Shown here one piece after another: positions 44,470 through 52,780 of a DNA stretch of 64,000 bases; the first letter of the stretch is position 1; each line of letters begins with the position of its first letter. The DNA lies in contig KB906734.1 of the NCBI GenBank assembly GCA_000381585.1, forward strand, positions 620,001-684,000, written 5' to 3'. This stretch comes from Acidobacteriaceae bacterium KBS 83 (GTDB lineage: Bacteria > Acidobacteriota > Terriglobia > Terriglobales > Acidobacteriaceae). Under the pieces are notes generated by a model. That model made no database searches and was not told the origin of the DNA. It was given only the letters and a program-made list of their open reading frames with translations. The translations under genes and the position numbers were made by a program.

Positions 44470-45279
44470 TCAATGCATTCGGCGGCGGTCGTCCGGATCA
44501 ACGTAGCGGCCTTCCTTGTCGAAGTGCACTTCGCGGCCCTGCTTGCCCATGTAGACCTGGAACTTGCGCGCAGCCCGGGCACGTTTCCAGCGATAGTAGC
44601 TGTTGCGCATGCCGTAGAAGCCTTCGCTAGCGGCATAGCCATAACCGCGGCGCGGCGCCAGCTTCGCATAGAGATATCCGCCCAGGCCTCCGCCGAGATA
44701 CGCGACGTATTCAACTGGATTGCCGCCACCCAGCAGCATGACGACGGCGATGAGCATGAAGATGATCGCCAGATATTTGGCCTTGATGCCGAAGGGCAGC
44801 GGGAACATGAAGAATTGCTGGTCGGCAAATAGCACTGCGAAACAGGTCAGCAGGCCGAAGAGCGCGACGTCCGTGCCGGGCACCGTGAGGTTGGGCGCCA
44901 TGCCAAGTATGCCGGTGAAAGAGAAGGCCGTAGCCAGAATGCCGCCGGTAAGCGTGGAGATGAGATAGGTCTCCAGCAGCCACCTGCTGCCCTTCACGTC
45001 TTCGAGATAGAAGCCCATGAACCAGAGCGACAGCATGGTGAAGATGATGCTGAGCAGAGACATGTCCGGAACGAAACCGAAGGTTAGCGGCTGCCAGAGG
45101 AAGAACCGATGGACCACAGCTGCGGGGGTGAGGGCGAGCAGGGCCGGTATCAGCGCGAGCGGATGCATGAAGCGCGCCAGCAACCACGCCGTATACACGC
45201 CGAGATTGATGAAGATCAGGTTCTTTGTCATGCCCGCGAAGGGCGGGAAGGACAATGTCAATGGTCGAGAACCGGGCAT
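44470..45279 (-). CDS. rhomboid-like membrane protein lacking catalytic residues
   Basis: A protein of 269 residues starting MPGSRPLTLSFPPFAG, just after AGGAGA, with six or seven membrane helices and a cytoplasmic C-terminal tail of about 65 residues. The fold matches bacterial rhomboids: LSLWFMGFYLEDVKGSRWLL fits the L1-helix 2 region, and the motif before helix 4 is recognisable. But at the GxSG position the sequence is GTDVALFGLL, with Asp for Ser. The helix 6 His is Tyr in VAYLGGGLGG, and the helix 2 His/Asn are absent. It is therefore predicted to be an inactive rhomboid (pseudoprotease). It faces the sigma/anti-sigma operon tail to tail. Confidence 0.85.
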   Translation of the reverse strand: MPGSRPLTLSFPPFAGMTKNLIFINLGVYTAWLLARFMHPLALIPALLALTPAAVVHRFFLWQPLTFGFVPDMSLLSIIFTMLSLWFMGFYLEDVKGSRWLLETYLISTLTGGILATAFSFTGILGMAPNLTVPGTDVALFGLLTCFAVLFADQQFFMFPLPFGIKAKYLAIIFMLIAVVMLLGGGNPVEYVAYLGGGLGGYLYAKLAPRRGYGYAASEGFYGMRNSYYRWKRARAARKFQVYMGKQGREVHFDKEGRYVDPDDRRRMH

Positions 45280-45366
45280 GTCTCCTATTAGACCGGATTT
45301 CGCGTGAATCTCACCAGTCGGATGGGCATTCTTCACGGAAAAGCCGCCCGGTCCGTTTTGAATTCC

Positions 45367-46824
45367 CTACCGCTGCGGCATGGGAGCGACCGCTGGACTG
45401 CATTGGCCGGCGGCGTTGCATGCGCGGACGCCGAAGATGACATTGTCCTTGGAGACCGGCAGGGTAAGGGAACCGTTCGCGGCATCACCGGGTGGAACTT
45501 GCTGATGGATTTGCCAGTCAGGTGCCGAAGTCTCGCGCCAGACGATGTCGATGCGGGCAGGCGAAGGGGTGCCCGGACCCGGCTTCCAGCGCAACGTGCT
45601 GCTGTTGTCGAGACTCGTGGTCACGATGCGCACCTCCTCAGGGGCAGCCGGGGCGGAGGCAAGTGTTGCCAGCGTGGCGGCATTGAGGCGCGCTACATTC
45701 GCTACGTAGTTGAAATCGACATACTTGAGCAGGTCTCCGTATTGCTTCCCGTTCTCCATACGGACGTTCTGGTGCTGGTGGTCGAAGTTCTCCCGCCACT
45801 CCGTGAAGCGGATCGCGGCGAAGCCCTGTTTATTGAAGGAGAGATGGTCGCCTCCCCGGAGATAGCGGTCGAGGCGGAACTCGAGAATCGGGCGGAACGT
45901 GCCCGCGTGAAAGTAGGTGTGTCCCACGGAGGTAACGACGCGGGCCAGCTCGCGCGAGGGCCCATCACTCTCAAGACCAAGATCGAGGGTGCGTTTGATC
46001 TCCTCGGGCGTAGCTGTTGCGGGGATGCCCTGGCAAAAGACGCGGACGCGGGTCTTGTCCCGCAGCGTGTCGCCTGGAGTGGTATCGTCGCCGACGATGT
46101 CGTTGTTCAGAATGCCTGCGAGTTGCCACCCCTGATCCTTAGCCAACTTCGCCAGGTGAGAGCTACCGAGGAGCCCCTGTTCTTCGCCGGCGACAGCGGC
46201 GAAAACGATAGTGGCGGGCCAGTGATGCCGGCTCAGGGCACGCGCACATTCGATGCTCACCGCTGTGCCGCTTGCATCGTCATTCGCACCAGGGGCAAAG
46301 CCAGAGGTATCTGCCCAGTTGGAAAAAACGTTGGAATTGATCGAATCGTAGTGGCCGGTCACCAGATACATACGGCTCGCTTGTGCGGGGTCGGTACCGC
46401 GCAGGATGGCGTAGACATTTGTAATCGTCGTCGGCGCTTTTATCCGGCTGCGTGGTGCGGGATCTCCGGGCTGGATGAAAGTGTCGGTCTTGACCTCGAG
46501 ACAGCCGTGGCAGCCATCAGAGATATCCCGGAACTGCTGTTCGATCCACTTGGCCGCCGCCGTCACACCGGTGTTCGGCGGCAGGTCTGTGTCCATGCTG
46601 GAAACCGTATTGCGGGTGCGGAAGTCAACCAGCCTAGTAACGGTGTAGCGGATGTGTTCGGGCGTTACATTAGCGAGCGCATGGAGCACGTCCGGCTCGG
46701 CAGGAGCTGCCACGAGCGGTCTTCCTGCAGGCCGCGCCTCTTGATGGGCGGCGCAAGCCGGAGCCACCGTCAGCCATAGGGAGGCTACCGCGCAAACAAT
46801 GGCTGGGCCGAATCGCCGCGCCAT
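45367..46824 (-). CDS. exported M28 family zinc peptidase with C-terminal beta-sandwich domain
   Basis: A protein of about 485 residues with a signal peptide (MARRFGPAIVCAVASLWLTV, ending ACA); the frame is open to 46863. The M28 metal site is intact: His in VTGHYDS, Asp in GANDDASG, Glu-Glu in AGEEQG, Asp in NNDIVGDD and His in GGDHLSF. The C-terminal 100 residues form a fibronectin III-like domain (TTSLDNSSTLRWKPGPGTP). It is probably an aminopeptidase acting outside the cytoplasm. Confidence 0.92.
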   Translation of the reverse strand: MARRFGPAIVCAVASLWLTVAPACAAHQEARPAGRPLVAAPAEPDVLHALANVTPEHIRYTVTRLVDFRTRNTVSSMDTDLPPNTGVTAAAKWIEQQFRDISDGCHGCLEVKTDTFIQPGDPAPRSRIKAPTTITNVYAILRGTDPAQASRMYLVTGHYDSINSNVFSNWADTSGFAPGANDDASGTAVSIECARALSRHHWPATIVFAAVAGEEQGLLGSSHLAKLAKDQGWQLAGILNNDIVGDDTTPGDTLRDKTRVRVFCQGIPATATPEEIKRTLDLGLESDGPSRELARVVTSVGHTYFHAGTFRPILEFRLDRYLRGGDHLSFNKQGFAAIRFTEWRENFDHQHQNVRMENGKQYGDLLKYVDFNYVANVARLNAATLATLASAPAAPEEVRIVTTSLDNSSTLRWKPGPGTPSPARIDIVWRETSAPDWQIHQQVPPGDAANGSLTLPVSKDNVIFGVRACNAAGQCSPAVAPMPQR

Positions 46825-46863
46825 GCCGTTAGAAAAGCAATGCAATCGTTGTGTCCGGTTCAC

Positions 46864-47234
46864 ACGCGCATGGTCTCATACCCGACACTGCGTAACGTCC
46901 GGGCACCTTGACGGCTCGCGGCCTTGCCTCTAAAACTAGCCGTAAGGCGGATGCCTGAGAGGTCAGTAGAAGGTTCCGATTCTATCCGGGCGATTGGGGC
47001 AACAGCCGAACGGCCTCGGATGGAAGAGGAGAGATTTATGAAATTCGGCGGAGCTGGCAGCCTCGGCGCCGCTCGCGCCATCATCACTCGGTAAGTAATC
47101 GTCCTGGAGCATTCCTGCTATAGGCGTAAACGGATGAGTGACGGTTCTTGTGGCCTTTCCACAAAGAGAGACCACGTAGAGTATGACTCCGCAGTTCGCG
47201 GTAATCAGAAATGCTCCAGCCTGGAGGGCGGGAA
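46864..47234. other. intergenic region between divergent genes, no gene seen
   Basis: About 370 bases between the M28 peptidase and the LysW-like gene. Open frames here are out of phase with any family and lack ribosome-binding sites. No strong promoter, tRNA or repeat was found, although promoters for both flanking genes must lie here. Confidence 0.5.
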
Positions 47235-47429
47235 ATGCCAGCATGTCCGGAATGTGAAAACGCACTCGATATCGACGCCGATGACGTTGAAGAGGGCGAT
47301 GTGGTCTCGTGTGAAGAGTGCGGGACCGAATTTGAAGTCGTCGCCACCGAACCACTGCAGCTCTCACAAGTGGAAGACGAAGGCTATGATGATGAAGACG
47401 ACGAAGTTCGAGATGAGGAAGAGGAATAA
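47235..47429 (+). CDS. LysW-like zinc-ribbon protein with acidic tail
   Basis: A protein of 64 residues from ATG at 47235 after GGAGGGCGGGAA. The zinc ribbon is formed by Cys4, Cys7, Cys26 and Cys29 (ACPECENAL ... VSCEECGTEFEVV), followed by an acidic tail that ends in four Glu. This matches the amino-group carrier LysW/alpha-aminoadipate carrier family, whose C-terminal Glu carries the intermediate in lysine or arginine synthesis. The family's usual EDWGE end is not present, and no lysX or argB-like gene is near. Its stop overlaps the next start (TAATG). Confidence 0.75.
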   Translation: MPACPECENALDIDADDVEEGDVVSCEECGTEFEVVATEPLQLSQVEDEGYDDEDDEVRDEEEE

Positions 47430-47812
47430 TGCCTGATCGCTTTCGACACCGCATCAGTCGATGTATGGGTGTCACTGTTGTTCTGAGCGGGCTGCTTGCG
47501 GCGCCGTGCATGTTTGTTGCCCTGCCACGCATAGCAACCGCGCAAACGGCTCAGCGCGTCGTGCAGGGCAAGGTCGAGCTTGCCAGCGGAAGCATGGCGA
47601 AGGGTGCGATTGTCTATATCAAGAACGCGAAGACGCTCGAGGTGCGCACCTACATCAGCACTGAGGACGGCAGCTACCGCTTCGGGCAGCTCAATCCGGA
47701 TGCGAATTACACGGTGTGGGCTGAGTACCAGGGCAAGAAGTCCAAAGAACGCTCGATCAGCTCTTTCGACACGAAGAAGGTTTTCAATATCCCGCTGAAG
47801 ATCGCCGGCTAG
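47429..47812 (+). CDS. exported carboxypeptidase-regulatory-like domain protein
   Basis: A protein of 127 residues with a signal peptide (about 1-39, ending ATA). The mature part is a single carboxypeptidase-regulatory-like/Ig fold: VVQGKVELASGSMAKGAIVY, TYISTEDGSYRFGQLNP and ANYTVWAEYQGKKS. The same kind of domain is the N-terminus of the TonB-dependent receptor at 3874-7374. It begins in the stop of the LysW-like gene, so the two are coupled; the functional link is not known. A strong terminator follows. Confidence 0.82.
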   Translation: MPDRFRHRISRCMGVTVVLSGLLAAPCMFVALPRIATAQTAQRVVQGKVELASGSMAKGAIVYIKNAKTLEVRTYISTEDGSYRFGQLNPDANYTVWAEYQGKKSKERSISSFDTKKVFNIPLKIAG

Positions 47813-47855
47813 GGAACTCCGTCAGAGAGCATCGCTGGTTAGCGGCGCGCGATTT

Positions 47856-47901
47856 GCAAAGCAGAAAGGCCGCCTCGGGTGAGGCGGCCTTTCTGCTTTG
47901 C
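47856..47901. terminator. bidirectional terminator with 21-bp perfect stem
   Basis: The 21 bases at 47856-47876 pair perfectly with 47881-47901 around the loop GGGT. The outer stem is A-rich on one arm and T-rich on the other, so either strand ends a strong GC hairpin with TTTCTGCTTTG. It lies between the convergent carboxypeptidase-like gene and rpsA. Confidence 0.9.
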
Positions 47902-47916
47902 TGCGTTGAAGGAAAG

Positions 47917-49818
47917 CTACTCGCCGCGCTTCCAGTTCATCAGATCGCCCAGGGTGGTGGTGGAGCCGGAAGCGGCGGGTGCCTTGTACGCTTCTACATC
48001 GGCGCGGCTGCCCTCCTCGCCCACTGCGCGCAGGCTGAGGCCGACCTTCTTCTCCTCCGGGTTCATCTTGATGATCTTGAAGTCGTATTCGTGCCCGGCT
48101 TCGAGCTTCACCGGCTGACCCAGGGCATCGGCCGCCTCCGAGACATGACAAAGACCTTCGATGCCTTCGGCGATCTCGACGAAGGAACCGAACTGCGCCG
48201 AGCGCAGCACTTTGCCCTTCACCACGTCGCCAACGCGATGCTGATCGAAGAAGGTCTCCCAGACATCCGGTTGGAGCTGCTTGATCCCGAGCGACAGGCG
48301 GCGGTTCTCTGCTTCTACGCCGAGCACTACGGCACGCACCTTCTCACCCTTCTTCAGCACCTCGGAGGGATGCTTCACACGCTTGGTCCAGCTCAGGTTC
48401 GAGACGTGCACCAGGCCGTCGATGCCATCCTCGATCTCGATGAAAGCGCCGAAGTCGGTGAGATTGCGCACGCGGCCTTCGACGATAGCGCCGGCCGGAT
48501 AGCGCTCGGAGAGGTGCTCCCACGGATTCTCGAGCAACTGCTTCATCCCGAGCGAGATGCGCCGGTCATTCGGGTTTACGGACAACACGACGGTTTCGAC
48601 CTCATCGCCGGGCTTGACCATCTTCGACGGATGCTTCATCCGCTTGGACCAGGTCATCTCGGAGACGTGAACCAGGCCTTCGATGCCCTGTTCCAGTTCG
48701 ACAAACGCACCGTAGTCCGTGACGCTCAGGATGCGGCCGCGCACACGCGCCCCGATCGGATAGCGCTCCACCGCGTCGAGCCATGGGTCAGGCGTCAGCT
48801 GCTTGAAGCCGAGCGAGACACGCTGCTTGTCCTTGTCGAACTTCAGCACCTTCACCTGAATCTCGTCATTGACGTTGACCAGATCGCGCGGGTGGGTGAG
48901 CCGGCCCCAGGACATGTCGGTAATGTGCAGCAGGCCGTCGATGCCGCCCAGATCGACGAAGGCACCGTAGTCGGTCAGGTTCTTCACCGTGCCATTCAGG
49001 ATCGCGCCCTCTTCCAGGTGCTCGAGCGTCGTTGAGCGCTTAGCATTCTGCTCCTCTTCGAGGATCTCCTTGCGGGAGACGACGACGTTGCCGCGCTTCT
49101 TGTTCAGCTTGATGACGCGCACGTCGATTGGCTGGCCGATATAGGCATCCAGATTCCGTACGGGACGGATTTCGAGCTGCGAGCCGGGCAGGAATGCCTT
49201 GATGCCGATATCGACGGTGACACCACCCTTGACGCGACCCAGCACCGTGCCGGTAATCGGCACCTTGTCGGTGTACGCCTTCTCGATGGAATCCCAGACG
49301 CGATGGCGCTGCGCCTTCTCATAGCTGAGCAGGTAGCCGCCCTCGACCTCTTCGCGCTCCACCACGACCTCGACCAGGTCGCCGGGGTGCAGCTTCGACT
49401 GGCCAGTGTGATCAGTCACCTGCTCCAGCGGAATGAGGCCCTCGCTCTTGAGGCCCAGATCCACCACCACATGCTTGTCCGTCAGCTTCACCACTGTGCC
49501 CGAGACGATGTTGTTCTCATCGCCCTGTGCAATGGCAGCCTCGGCGGCCTGCTCGCGGTCAAAGGACTCCAGTGCCGCGGCAAAATCCTCCATGCTCATG
49601 TCTTCATCTGCCGCTTCGGCAGTGGCAACGGTTGCGCCGTGAGACTCAGATGCGGAGGACTGGCCAGCATCGCCGTCATGGTACTCGGCGTCCTGGTGGT
49701 TGTAGGTGGGTTCGGTCGACGGCTGTTGGTGCTCCGTCGCGGCATCAAGCGTTGGGGTTTCCAGTTCGGTGTTCAGGGTTTTGCTCTCGGTTTGTTCAGA
49801 ATGTTGGGCGTCTGCCAT
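47917..49818 (-). CDS. rpsA: 30S ribosomal protein bS1
   Basis: A protein of about 633 residues with six S1 RNA-binding repeats. The typical strands GTVKNLTDYGAFVDLGGIDGLLHI, GRILSVTDYGAFVELEQG and GRVRNLTDFGAFIEIEDG are visible. An N-terminal acidic, low-complexity stretch of about 95 residues precedes repeat 1. Translation probably begins at ATG 49818, with CGGAGC upstream; ATG 49839 is possible and would overlap an upstream open frame. S1 brings mRNA to the 30S subunit and represses its own message. The promoter is about 380 bases upstream. Confidence 0.95.
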   Translation of the reverse strand: MADAQHSEQTESKTLNTELETPTLDAATEHQQPSTEPTYNHQDAEYHDGDAGQSSASESHGATVATAEAADEDMSMEDFAAALESFDREQAAEAAIAQGDENNIVSGTVVKLTDKHVVVDLGLKSEGLIPLEQVTDHTGQSKLHPGDLVEVVVEREEVEGGYLLSYEKAQRHRVWDSIEKAYTDKVPITGTVLGRVKGGVTVDIGIKAFLPGSQLEIRPVRNLDAYIGQPIDVRVIKLNKKRGNVVVSRKEILEEEQNAKRSTTLEHLEEGAILNGTVKNLTDYGAFVDLGGIDGLLHITDMSWGRLTHPRDLVNVNDEIQVKVLKFDKDKQRVSLGFKQLTPDPWLDAVERYPIGARVRGRILSVTDYGAFVELEQGIEGLVHVSEMTWSKRMKHPSKMVKPGDEVETVVLSVNPNDRRISLGMKQLLENPWEHLSERYPAGAIVEGRVRNLTDFGAFIEIEDGIDGLVHVSNLSWTKRVKHPSEVLKKGEKVRAVVLGVEAENRRLSLGIKQLQPDVWETFFDQHRVGDVVKGKVLRSAQFGSFVEIAEGIEGLCHVSEAADALGQPVKLEAGHEYDFKIIKMNPEEKKVGLSLRAVGEEGSRADVEAYKAPAASGSTTTLGDLMNWKRGE

Positions 49819-49839
49819 AGCAACCAGCTCCGGATTCAT

Positions 49840-50205
49840 CGGCGGTGCCGTCCACCGCCTCGGCGTTCTGGCAACAAGCCCCGCATGGGGCGTATCGGAC
49901 AGTCGCCGGCTAGGCGCGCCAATCGGGGGGAAGTCAGGCCCTTATCGAGCAACGTACAAGGCGGTTCCGGAGGGACCGGCGCACCTTGCTCCGCTTCGGC
50001 TTCCTGACGGTGGCGAACCCAGGGCACTCGCTGCTGACCTGCATCTTTACCGGGAGGCGATTCCGCTGGGGCCCGCTGGAATTCGCCAGGTACTGGAGCG
50101 AACGCGTTGCAGGTCTCCAGTGATGGAGTTGCCTTGGCTTCGGAATGGGCAGGGATCGCAGTGGAAGCCGCATCTACGAATCCAGCAGACAGGGCTTCAA
50201 TTAAG
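49840..50205 (-). other. long rpsA leader
   Basis: About 370 bases between the rpsA promoter and start. A frame without ATG start but with protein-like codon use runs through most of the leader and ends in TGA at 49836, overlapping the ATG at 49839. Another frame (49934-50173) encodes an Arg-rich peptide of 79 residues. No family is recognised in either, so they are not called as genes. Leader structure probably serves autoregulation by S1. Confidence 0.5.
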
Positions 50206-50234
50206 AGTGTAGCAACCGGTCATAGGGCAGTCAA
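50206..50234 (-). promoter_or_regulatory. sigma70 promoter of rpsA
   Basis: On the minus strand TTGACT (50234-50229), a 17-base spacer and TACACT (50211-50206) form a strong sigma70 promoter. Transcription would start near 50199. Confidence 0.75.
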
Positions 50235-50446
50235 ACAAAGTTGAGCGCAGGCAAAGCATGTGAATGGAGCGTGAATTGGCAGCGCGCGGCGGCCGCCCGC
50301 CGTGGGCTCTGCGACCCCTTATACTCGCCTCTGGACCGCTCTTCTCTGCTGCTCCCGCAGCTGAGAAAACCCGATTTTTGATCTTTCGGAGAGAAAGTCA
50401 CGCCGGACTACCGTCGGTCCGTCGAGAAATACAGGAAAAATGATCT
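50235..50446. other. intergenic region between rpsA promoter and HIT gene
   Basis: About 210 bases with no gene. A TATACT at 50320-50325 could be a -10 box for the HIT gene but has no good -35. Confidence 0.4.
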
Positions 50447-51016
50447 ATGGATCATCTGTGGACGCCGTGGCGCTACCCATACGTCACCCAGGAAGACACG
50501 CGAGACGCCCGGGCTGGGGTGCCAGCCAAGCTCGCAGCATGGCCCGAAGACCACCACTGCGTCTTTTGCAACCTGATCGCTGCGGCCGACTATGCCATCG
50601 AGCACGGCATGGGACCCGAGGAAGCAGACCGCGCGGCGAACATCGTACTGCGTGGGCAGAGCTGCTACATCTGCCTGAACGCCTACCCTTACACCTCCGG
50701 TCACGTGATGATCGTCCCTTATGCACATGACGGAGATTTCGGTGCACTGGCGGCGGAGACCGCGCAGGAGATGATGGCGCTGGCCCAGCGAACTGCCCGG
50801 GCCCAGGAGCGCGCCTACTCCCCGGATGGCATCAACATCGGCCTCAACCTCGGCAAAGCCGCGGGCGCTGGTGTAGCCGACCACCTACACATGCACGTAC
50901 TCCCCCGCTGGTTCGGCGACACAAACTTCATGACTGTGGCGAGTGAGACCCGTGTCCTGCCCGAAATCCTGGAGCAGAGCTGGCAACGCCTGCGGGACGC
51001 CCTCGCAGGCATCTAA
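50447..51016 (+). CDS. HIT family hydrolase
   Basis: A protein of 189 residues with the histidine triad HLHMHVLPRW at about residue 147. Upstream features are typical of the bacterial Ap4A/HIT group: the N-terminal LWTPWRYPYV, a zinc-binding CVFC, YPYTSGHVMIVPYAH and NIGLNLGKAAGAGVADH. These enzymes hydrolyse nucleoside 5'-polyphosphates or AMP-linked adducts. A small disordered protein gene follows after 32 bases. Confidence 0.93.
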   Translation: MDHLWTPWRYPYVTQEDTRDARAGVPAKLAAWPEDHHCVFCNLIAAADYAIEHGMGPEEADRAANIVLRGQSCYICLNAYPYTSGHVMIVPYAHDGDFGALAAETAQEMMALAQRTARAQERAYSPDGINIGLNLGKAAGAGVADHLHMHVLPRWFGDTNFMTVASETRVLPEILEQSWQRLRDALAGI

Positions 51017-51048
51017 CCTCCCTGACGACAGAGTCGAGGAGGACAACC

Positions 51049-51291
51049 GTGGGTAACAAGACAGAGGTAAAGCCGGAGGAACCTAGCACCACTCCGGGAG
51101 CCGCGACATCCGTGGAGCACATCGCGCCGGAGGATCATTACGCCTCTGGCGGTCAGCACCAGGAACAGAAACAGCAGCTGAAGAAGAGCGTCGACGAGAA
51201 ACAGCCCCAGCCCCCACCAGGCCAGAACGCCGGCCAGCACAGCACGGGCAGCTTCACCGGCACGTCCGGCGGCCAAGGGAAAAAGCCCTAA
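51049..51291 (+). CDS. small disordered protein
   Basis: A protein of 80 residues, start GTG with GAGGAGG about 8 bases upstream. It is hydrophilic, Gln/Pro/Glu-rich, with no hydrophobic core, so probably intrinsically disordered. No family is recognised. The strong ribosome-binding site is the main evidence that it is translated. Confidence 0.65.
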   Translation: MGNKTEVKPEEPSTTPGAATSVEHIAPEDHYASGGQHQEQKQQLKKSVDEKQPQPPPGQNAGQHSTGSFTGTSGGQGKKP

Positions 51292-51370
51292 ATACTCGTC
51301 CCAAGCACTTTCTGAAGATTCCCGGAACTAAGCCCTTTCCTGCGGCGTATTGGCGCCCAGGAGAAAGCCC

Positions 51371-52261
51371 ATGTCCGTCCAGTCGAACCGTCTGTCCCTC
51401 TCGTGCTCCTGCGTTGCCTTTGCCGCCGCCACCCTTTCGTTTGCATCCTTGCCCGCTTCCGCTCAGTTGACCGGGCACGACTGGCAGAAGACCTATTCGT
51501 TGAGCGGTACCCCCACGCTCGCCATCGAGACTGGCGACAGCGGGCTGGACATTCAGTCCTGCGGTGAGTGCAAGGAGATCCGCGTTCAGGTGCACGCCAC
51601 ACGCGACCTGAACGAATACCGCCTGGAAGAGCGCCAGGAGGGCGACCATGTCTTCTTTTCGTTTAAGGAGAAGCCGCATATCGGGGTTCACATCAACTGG
51701 CGAAATGAAGCGGGGACGAAAGTCACAGTGGAAGTGCCCTCCCATCTCGATCTCGAGGCGAAGACGTCGGACGGAAATCTCACCGCGCGCGAACTGACCG
51801 GCAAACTCCAGGTGCATTCCGGCGACGGCTCGGTGACGCTCGAAGATGTCCACGGCGATCTGCATCTCGGCAGCTCAGATGGCAACGTTGTCATCCGTCG
51901 CGCGACCGGCACCTTGGAAGCGCGCGGCTCAGACGGCCATATGCAAATCGATGGGCAGTTTAGCGCTGTGCAACTGCATACCAGCGACGGCAACCTGGAC
52001 TTTACTCTGGCGTCGGGCTCGCAGCTCAACGCAGCGTCGCGCATCGAGAGTTCGGATGGGCAGGTTGTCCTTCATGTGCCGTCGACGCTCGCCGCCGATC
52101 TTGATATCTCCACCAGTGATGGCCATCTTGACTGCGCGCTGCCTTTGACCATGGACCACTACGACAGTTCCGGCAACCACCTGCATGGACATCTGAACGG
52201 CGGTGGCATGCCGCTTAGCGTGCACACCTCGGATGGAAACGTCAAAATTGCGGCGCTCTGA
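51371..52261 (+). CDS. exported DUF4097 beta-repeat protein
   Basis: A protein of 296 residues with a signal peptide (about 1-32, ending ASA). The mature part is a right-handed beta-repeat with the recurrent TSDGN / SSDGNV / TSDGNLDF motif every 20 or so residues, as in DUF4097 adhesin-like proteins. AGGAGAAAG precedes the ATG at 51371. Function is unknown; the fold suggests surface binding. It converges with zapA. Confidence 0.85.
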   Translation: MSVQSNRLSLSCSCVAFAAATLSFASLPASAQLTGHDWQKTYSLSGTPTLAIETGDSGLDIQSCGECKEIRVQVHATRDLNEYRLEERQEGDHVFFSFKEKPHIGVHINWRNEAGTKVTVEVPSHLDLEAKTSDGNLTARELTGKLQVHSGDGSVTLEDVHGDLHLGSSDGNVVIRRATGTLEARGSDGHMQIDGQFSAVQLHTSDGNLDFTLASGSQLNAASRIESSDGQVVLHVPSTLAADLDISTSDGHLDCALPLTMDHYDSSGNHLHGHLNGGGMPLSVHTSDGNVKIAAL

Positions 52262-52410
52262 TATCAGCGCGCGTGAGGTGCATGTGGCGAAGAGAAGGGT
52301 GCCTGGATCGCATTTTTCAGGCTCGCATCGAGAAAGTCCACTGGTTGCTGGACACTCTGCTCAGTCGCCAACGCAGCTCCGGGATCAGCACAGGTCGAAT
52401 GGAAGTGTTC

Positions 52411-52725
52411 TTAACCTGTGCGGCGTTCGCTGGTAAGTACTGAATCGAGCAGTCCGTTCAGATTGCTGGCGCGAGTGCGCAGTGTGCTCTCCGCCTGATT
52501 CGCGTTGCGATAGCGCGCCTGCAGTGTCATCAGTTCGTCGGCGATATTGATGGCCGCCAGCACTGCCACACGCAGCGAGTCCACGGTCGTGCCCTGCGCC
52601 GCCACTGAGCGCATCTTCGTGTCTACAAGATTAGCCAGCCGCTCGATATACGCGGGATCCTGCCCGCGCAGGTGATACGGCTGGTCGTAGATCTCAACGG
52701 TAACGCCTTGGCTGGTATCGTTCAT
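52411..52725 (-). CDS. zapA: cell division protein ZapA
   Basis: A protein of 104 residues with the ZapA pattern: VTVEIYDQPYHLRGQDPAYI at the N-terminus, VDTKMRSVAAQG, then LRVAVLAAINIADELMTLQA and a C-terminal coiled coil. ZapA bundles FtsZ filaments at mid-cell. A ZapB-like coiled-coil gene lies 55 bases upstream, and pheT and pheS are further upstream on the same strand, a common order in bacteria. Confidence 0.92.
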   Translation of the reverse strand: MNDTSQGVTVEIYDQPYHLRGQDPAYIERLANLVDTKMRSVAAQGTTVDSLRVAVLAAINIADELMTLQARYRNANQAESTLRTRASNLNGLLDSVLTSERRTG

Positions 52726-52780
52726 CGCGGGCTCAATCTTCTCCTGGTGTGCGCTTTCCTGACGGGGCGCAGTCGGGTGA

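Noticed and set aside
46963-47532. A 189-residue frame on the minus strand.
   Set aside because: It is antisense to the LysW-like gene and part of its neighbour, is Arg/His-rich like a GC-rich shadow frame, and has no signals.
52262-52410. Possible 6S RNA downstream of zapA, a common location.
   Set aside because: The gap is only 149 bases and does not form the long central-bubble hairpin of 6S RNA; only a weak 5-bp stem was seen.
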